64,000 nt of DNA from Hybos culiciformis (lineage: Eukaryota > Arthropoda > Insecta > Diptera > Hybotidae), in assembly GCA_964007475.1 (NCBI GenBank), contig OZ023273.1, positions 21,067,557 through 21,131,556 of the forward strand, written 5' to 3'. Positions 58,901 through 64,000 of this stretch are shown in pieces. The notes beneath the pieces were generated by a model. The model saw only the letters and a list, made by a program, of their open reading frames with translations, had not been told where the DNA came from and did not search any database. A program made the position numbers and the translations under genes. The first letter of the stretch is position 1. The number at the start of each line of letters is the position of its first letter.

Positions 58901-61900
58901 AATATCAACTTTCTTAATGTCAATCAAATATGAAAATTTGAACTTCTATTCGAAATTTGATTCGCGGTAGTTATCCACGATTTTGTAGTAATACATTTAT
59001 ATTTAGCCAGCAGCGTCACACGATAAAGTTTTATGTGGACAGATTTTGAAAGCTCCGCATAGACATACAAAAAGTCTTTCGGTCGCTCAGTCTTATATGA
59101 ATTACGCAAGAGGGAATGGTAAACCAGCATTTGTACGATAACTATCGTAGAAAACTTCACACCGATATACTACGTTGCCTGCGATTTTCTTAACACATAA
59201 AAATATTAAATTTTCAGATCATATCAAAACTAATGTAATGGATCTTACTTCAATCGTTCTCTGAAGCCATAATAAAAATATGTTGTTTATAGTAAAGCAT
59301 AAGGTAATGTGAATCTTAAGTTTTATTTTATTTCTATTCCAATTATTGTTTATGTTTCCCAAAATTTTGTTTCTAATTTTTTTTTTTGTGAGATTCCTCT
59401 TTTTTTTTAAATCAAACTTTGAACAAAAAATTAAAAACTATTTGATATTGAAGGAGGTCCAATGTTAACAGCAATAAAAAAAATTATTAAAATTTCAAAG
59501 AAATTGAGTGCAAGAAGAAAATAAATTCAAAGAAACGAATCAAAGAGAGTTAAACTGAAGACCTTGAAATGATTTAATGTTTTTTTTTTTACTGAAGAAT
59601 TCAATTCAATTTGGAGTGTGTAGAAATCTTTGATTTTTGGGTAGATAACCAATTCACTGCTAATAATCATACTTAGTCATAATAATATAGCGTTGAAATT
59701 CAACAAAACGAACAAAACTTTTTTTTTTCGTGGGTTTTTTTTACTCTAATTTAAAGATAATGATGTTGATGTTACAAAGTTGAAGACTTGTTCCCATATC
59801 ATCTTGTATAAATTTTTTACTAGAAATCTTTCGTCTATTTCTGTTGCTTTATAGAATAATAATACTTATATTTTGTTCATCGTTTTAAATAAAAAAAATG
59901 TTCTATGTCAAATAAAATTAAAGCGACCTAACTTACACATAATCTTAATATTTCCAGTGTTTACTATTATATACATAAAGAATATAAAGAACTTTACAGA
60001 GTAGCAAGCAGTAGACTATATAACTCATTTTGTATAAATTTTAAATTTTTTTTAATTAGAAAATTTTACAAAAACGGATTTAACATTTTATTGTCTTTGA
60101 AGAAAAGGCAAAAAAATAAAAATTCTTAAAATTTATTTACACTTCATTCCCATATTAAATTTTTAGAACTGACCTACCTGGATCTAACATAGCGATAAGT
60201 GTTTCAAAACAAAATAATTTTTGTTTTATAATTCATTTTATGAAAAATCATAAAATAAATTTTTATGACATTCTTGTTAAAAGATTTTTTTTATGGATAA
60301 GACAATGATTTACAAGAAAAATAATAACATTCATTAGTTACACTCTTATTGGCTGTATTTACTTAACTTCAATATTTACAACAAAAATTGTCGAAGCATG
60401 AAGATTTGAAATTAAATTTGGTAAACTTCGGGCATTCCTACTACTTAAAAAACTATCAGTTATTCGGGACGGTCTTTGAAAACAAAAAAATAAAATAAAC
60501 AATTATAATTAAATGCATAAGTTTCTTAAATTCAATTATAAATGATAGTTACTTGTAATATCTTCTAATTATTCATAAATATAAAATAGATGAAAATTGA
60601 TTTAAAAATTTTAGAACCAATGTTTCCTTCGGTATTAAGTATATGATAATTTTTTCATAACCAAAAATTCTTATTAAAATTATCCCTTGAGGGTTTCTTT
60701 ATAAATTAAGAGTTTTAAGCAGTTCATCTACAATTCTACATTGTTGTTTACATTTTTATTTTCTATTTAAGTATTTCGCAATATTTGTTTCTGGAATGAA
60801 AACTGTAATTTAAAAATCAATTTTAATAATTGTGAAAATTTTTCCAATATGCATGGTAAATGAAAAACGATCCTTTTTCGTTCATTCGTTTGGAATATTT
60901 ATTCCAAATGTTTTCATCATATATTCTAGTGTCAAGTCAAGGCTTTATAACATTTCAAGTTTTTGTTAATTAAGTGCATACTTACATCTTAAGTTAGGTA
61001 TTTAACATAGACATGAAATAAACCAAATAATCCTTAACGTTTTTTAACTTAAATTCAAATGTATATAATATTTTACAATGAAAACATATACTTATGTATC
61101 GTGGGCTTTGTTCTTTTTGTGACAAGCTAAATATACTTACTTTGTTCGTAACAGTAACGGAAAAAAAGTTAACTTGAAAATTCAAACCAATTTCAATGAA
61201 ATATATACACAATGAATGAAACCAACAAATAAAATTATATCCCTATTACATACTTACATTATACGTACTTTTGTATTAGGTTTAATTTTGTTTTCTTAAG
61301 CTATGCTGTGAATAAATTCTTTAGTTTTTGAACTATAAAACCATTTCTTTGTTAAATTTATAAGCGCAATCGGAATTTTCTGTTGTATTCTAGAAAACAA
61401 TATTTAAAGCTGAAATATTTTTTGTAACTAAATATCTAATGTTTTTTTTGTACACTAAATAGTAGACACACATATTTCATAACATGGTCCATATAAATTA
61501 AAACAGGCACGTAGCAAACATAAAAGAAAAAATCATTACATATAGACATATTACTTGCTTTACTTTTAAATAATCTATGTAAGTATGTTATAATTTTGAA
61601 TTCAACATGACTAAATTACATTCCTATTTGTAAAAGATACAAAAATCTAAAGAAATGAAAACAAAAAAAAAAAAAACATGACGACTTCTTAATTATAAAA
61701 ACATATACTTATAGTTTGTTAATAAATTATTAAAATAAACTCAAACACAATGACAAAATTATTTCAATTTAAAAATTTAAAAAGGCAAGAATAAAAAGAA
61801 TAGCATTAAAGTATAAGACCGGCTGGCATTCATTTCGTAGAATTAAATTTAGAAATTATTTTCACCACCTGTAGAGAATTTTTTTTTTTTATTTTGGTAT

Positions 61901-62420
61901 GGAATTATAATGAATACAGAAATCGCACAAGGGTATGAAAATTTAAAAATGGTTTGAAAATGTCATTTTTTTTTTTTGGTTCTGAATAAGAAACTAACGA
62001 AGTGAAAATATTTTTTTGGGACATTTTGGTACATATATGTACATAGTTTGTTATGTATTAGCTAGTGATGTTTTTGATTTTGAATAGAAAATTGTCCATA
62101 TTGATTTTTATTTCTTCTAGAAATTTTGCTTTTTTGTATTAAAGAATATGTATATCTAACATTAATAAATAATAAATTTAAATATACATTAATCTTAAAT
62201 TATTCTACTAATTTTCTATTATTCGTTTAATAGTTGACATTAAAAATTATGCCATAATTGCACTATCAAGACATCGTTAGATTTTGTTTGTTAAATTTAT
62301 TTATCAACATTAATAATAAAAATTATGTATTATGTATAAGTTGAGAAACTCTCAAGTAAAACCTAGTGGCTTAAAACATTATCCTTATGATTTGGTCTTA
62401 CTGCCAATATACGATATATT
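55917..62420. other. Probable intronic or intergenic A+T-rich stretch
   Basis: No supported exon. Two GC-richer patches stand out: 56835-57200, with TACGCGTACACGCATGC and GTACGTACGCG motifs (repeat-like), and 58926-59195, which has no recognised similarity. A possible first exon on the - strand at 60178-60190 is discussed as a finding. Confidence 0.45.
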
Positions 62421-63100
62421 CAGTGGTGGGATTCAGCCGGTTCGCACCGGTTCGCGCGAACCGTTTCTTAAAATATTTATGATTCGCGTGAACCGTTTCC
62501 TAAAATTTGTAGGTTCACGAAAATCGCCTGAAAAAGTATATAACTATTCACTGCTTTAACAGTCCCTCCGTGGCAATTTTTCACTACTCCAAGAATATAC
62601 AATTTGAATTTACATTGAAATTTGTATTAAAAATAAAATTTGAATTATATAAAAAACATGATGTTTGTCTTTCGGTCTGTCTGTTATCTAAAAATTTAAA
62701 AACTACTTTCACACGATGAGTATCTCGACAAGTGGTGCGTGTACAATTTAAAGTAAAACAATTTTTTCCTGGATTTTTTATTAGTTTATTAAAAGAAATA
62801 CTGGAAAATATCCTATTTACTGTGAGCAAAGAACTGAATAAAAGTAAAAATATGCTCTTACAAAGTAATAAATGTGTAACAAGCAAGCCTGTTTCGAAAT
62901 TACAACATTTGCAAACATCAATCTAAAAATTTATGAGTTTTTATGAAGGAGAAAGTATATATATGCTCTGGAAAGGTCTTTAGAATCTATAATTTAATAA
63001 ATTAAAAAATTTTGAGAGGATTCGAAACCACGAAAAAAATTGTATTATTTTTTTTTACGGGATGCGAACCGGTTGTTAAATGTTTTGAATCCCACCACTG
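62421..63100. mobile_element. Non-autonomous hAT element with exact 8-bp duplication
   Basis: 680 bp. Ends CAGTGGTGGGATTCAGCCGG and TGAATCCCACCACTG are inverted repeats, with subterminal GGTTCGC / GCGAACC motifs repeated at both ends. GATATATT directly flanks both sides (62413-62420, 63101-63108), a perfect 8-bp target duplication as expected for hAT. The interior has no transposase similarity that I can see, and three short frames inside are not genes. Confidence 0.93.
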
Positions 63101-63108
63101 GATATATT

Positions 63109-64000
63109 CATATAAGTATTACATACCATACCCGAATATTAATATTAAAACTTTAAGTTCGTTGAACTTTTTTTTAATATTTTCTGTTTAAATGAATATT
63201 TATACCTAATTTTGTCCTCCTAGCTTATCTAATCCATTATGTTTTAAACATTGTCTCATAAAAAATTTATCTCGAATCTAACTTTAACCTCACAATTTCT
63301 TACAACAAACAAATAAAAGTTTTTTTTTTCTTTTTTATTCTTAATGTAAATATTATCCTTAAAAAATATTTGGAATAAAATTAAGAAAAAAAAAGGATAT
63401 TTTCCTTATTTTTTTTAGAAATTAAATGTTCTTTTTTCTTAGTGAAAGGTCAATGATTTATATTTTATACTTACAATGCATGATATTAATATAGGTATAG
63501 TTTATTTCCTTTATTTTATGTTTTGAGAAATATAAAAAATTAAATGACACACACATGTTTTTTTTAAATATTAGGAGATTAAATACTGAAGTATGTAAAA
63601 TAATTTGTTTTTTAAATAACCAATTCATTATAATTTTAAAATAATAATGGCGCCTAAATGATTTATTCATTTTTACCATGAAAATAATCATGAAAGTTAT
63701 GTAAATCAACGCGTAAAAAAATGAAATAATAAAGCATTTCTACGAAAATTTTATAAATATATTAAATATATTAACTTTAAAATTTAAATACATACCTTAT
63801 TAATATAAAGCAATACACAATGATTAGAACTTAGGTTAAGTAAAAACTAATGCTTTTAATAAATCTTTAAGTTATAGTATATATATCTCAAAGACCAATT
63901 TTGGGAAGTTGTTTCAATAAGTAGTATAAGATGTAAATACATGTATATAATTACAAATATAAAATAAATTTATTCATCTCAAAATAAAGTTATTCAAATT
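63109..64000. other. Gene-free A+T-rich window end
   Basis: Nothing recognised. The frame at 63458-63709 is low complexity. Confidence 0.5.

Noticed and set aside
1..64000. tRNA, rRNA or CRISPR features
   Set aside because: I looked for B-box-like GGTTCGANTCC strings and regularly spaced direct repeats and found none with a supporting structure; a covariance-model scan was not possible.

Overview
The window looks like nuclear DNA of an insect. It is very A+T-rich, has GT-AG spliced genes with short exons, and is crowded with small DNA transposons (hAT, PIF/Harbinger-like, Tc1/mariner or pogo-like, and foldback elements). It also contains a fixed 200-N scaffold gap. I cannot name the order or species from the sequence alone. 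Nothing bacterial, organellar or viral is visible.

Protein-coding content is sparse. The best-supported genes are two three-exon paralogues encoding small secreted proteins of the takeout/JHBP or group-7-allergen type (TULIP-like lipid carriers). One is on the + strand (31967-33069) and one on the - strand (34247-36800). They face each other tail to tail, about 1.2 kb apart, and share intron phases 1 and 2, so they look like an inverted duplicate pair. A third gene is seen only as its first coding exon (52646-52944, +): signal peptide, glutamine tract, then the start of what looks like an immunoglobulin-like domain. A fourth is seen only as a probable last exon on the - strand (23052-23183), of unknown family. 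Several much weaker exon candidates are listed as findings.

The rest is intergenic or intronic DNA dominated by transposon debris. Clear non-autonomous elements with target-site duplications include a hAT element at 62421-63100 (8-bp TSD), a deleted hAT at 48948-49459 (8-bp TSD, with a decayed transposase C-terminus), a PIF/Harbinger-like MITE at 45016-45554 (TAA TSD), a pogo/mariner-like MITE at 44641-44808 (TA TSD), and a three-copy MITE family at 17.7, 26.7 and 41.5 kb. A decayed ZMYM1-like hAT transposase lies inside intron 1 of the - strand takeout-like gene.

The most striking structure is a 1.46-kb foldback element at 39747-41204. Its two ends are oppositely oriented arrays of a short CCASTTGTACAAT-type repeat, and its centre is a GC-rich chain of three hairpins. 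An 8-9-bp direct repeat flanks it. A smaller perfect-looking hairpin element at 8166-8340 shares its core module and has an exact 9-bp flanking duplication. Elements at 27.0 and 46.4 kb share another part of the core. Together they suggest a modular family built like the Drosophila FB elements. A 137-bp, apparently perfect inverted repeat with an 8-bp spacer (15558-15839), nested in another inverted-repeat element, is the second standout.
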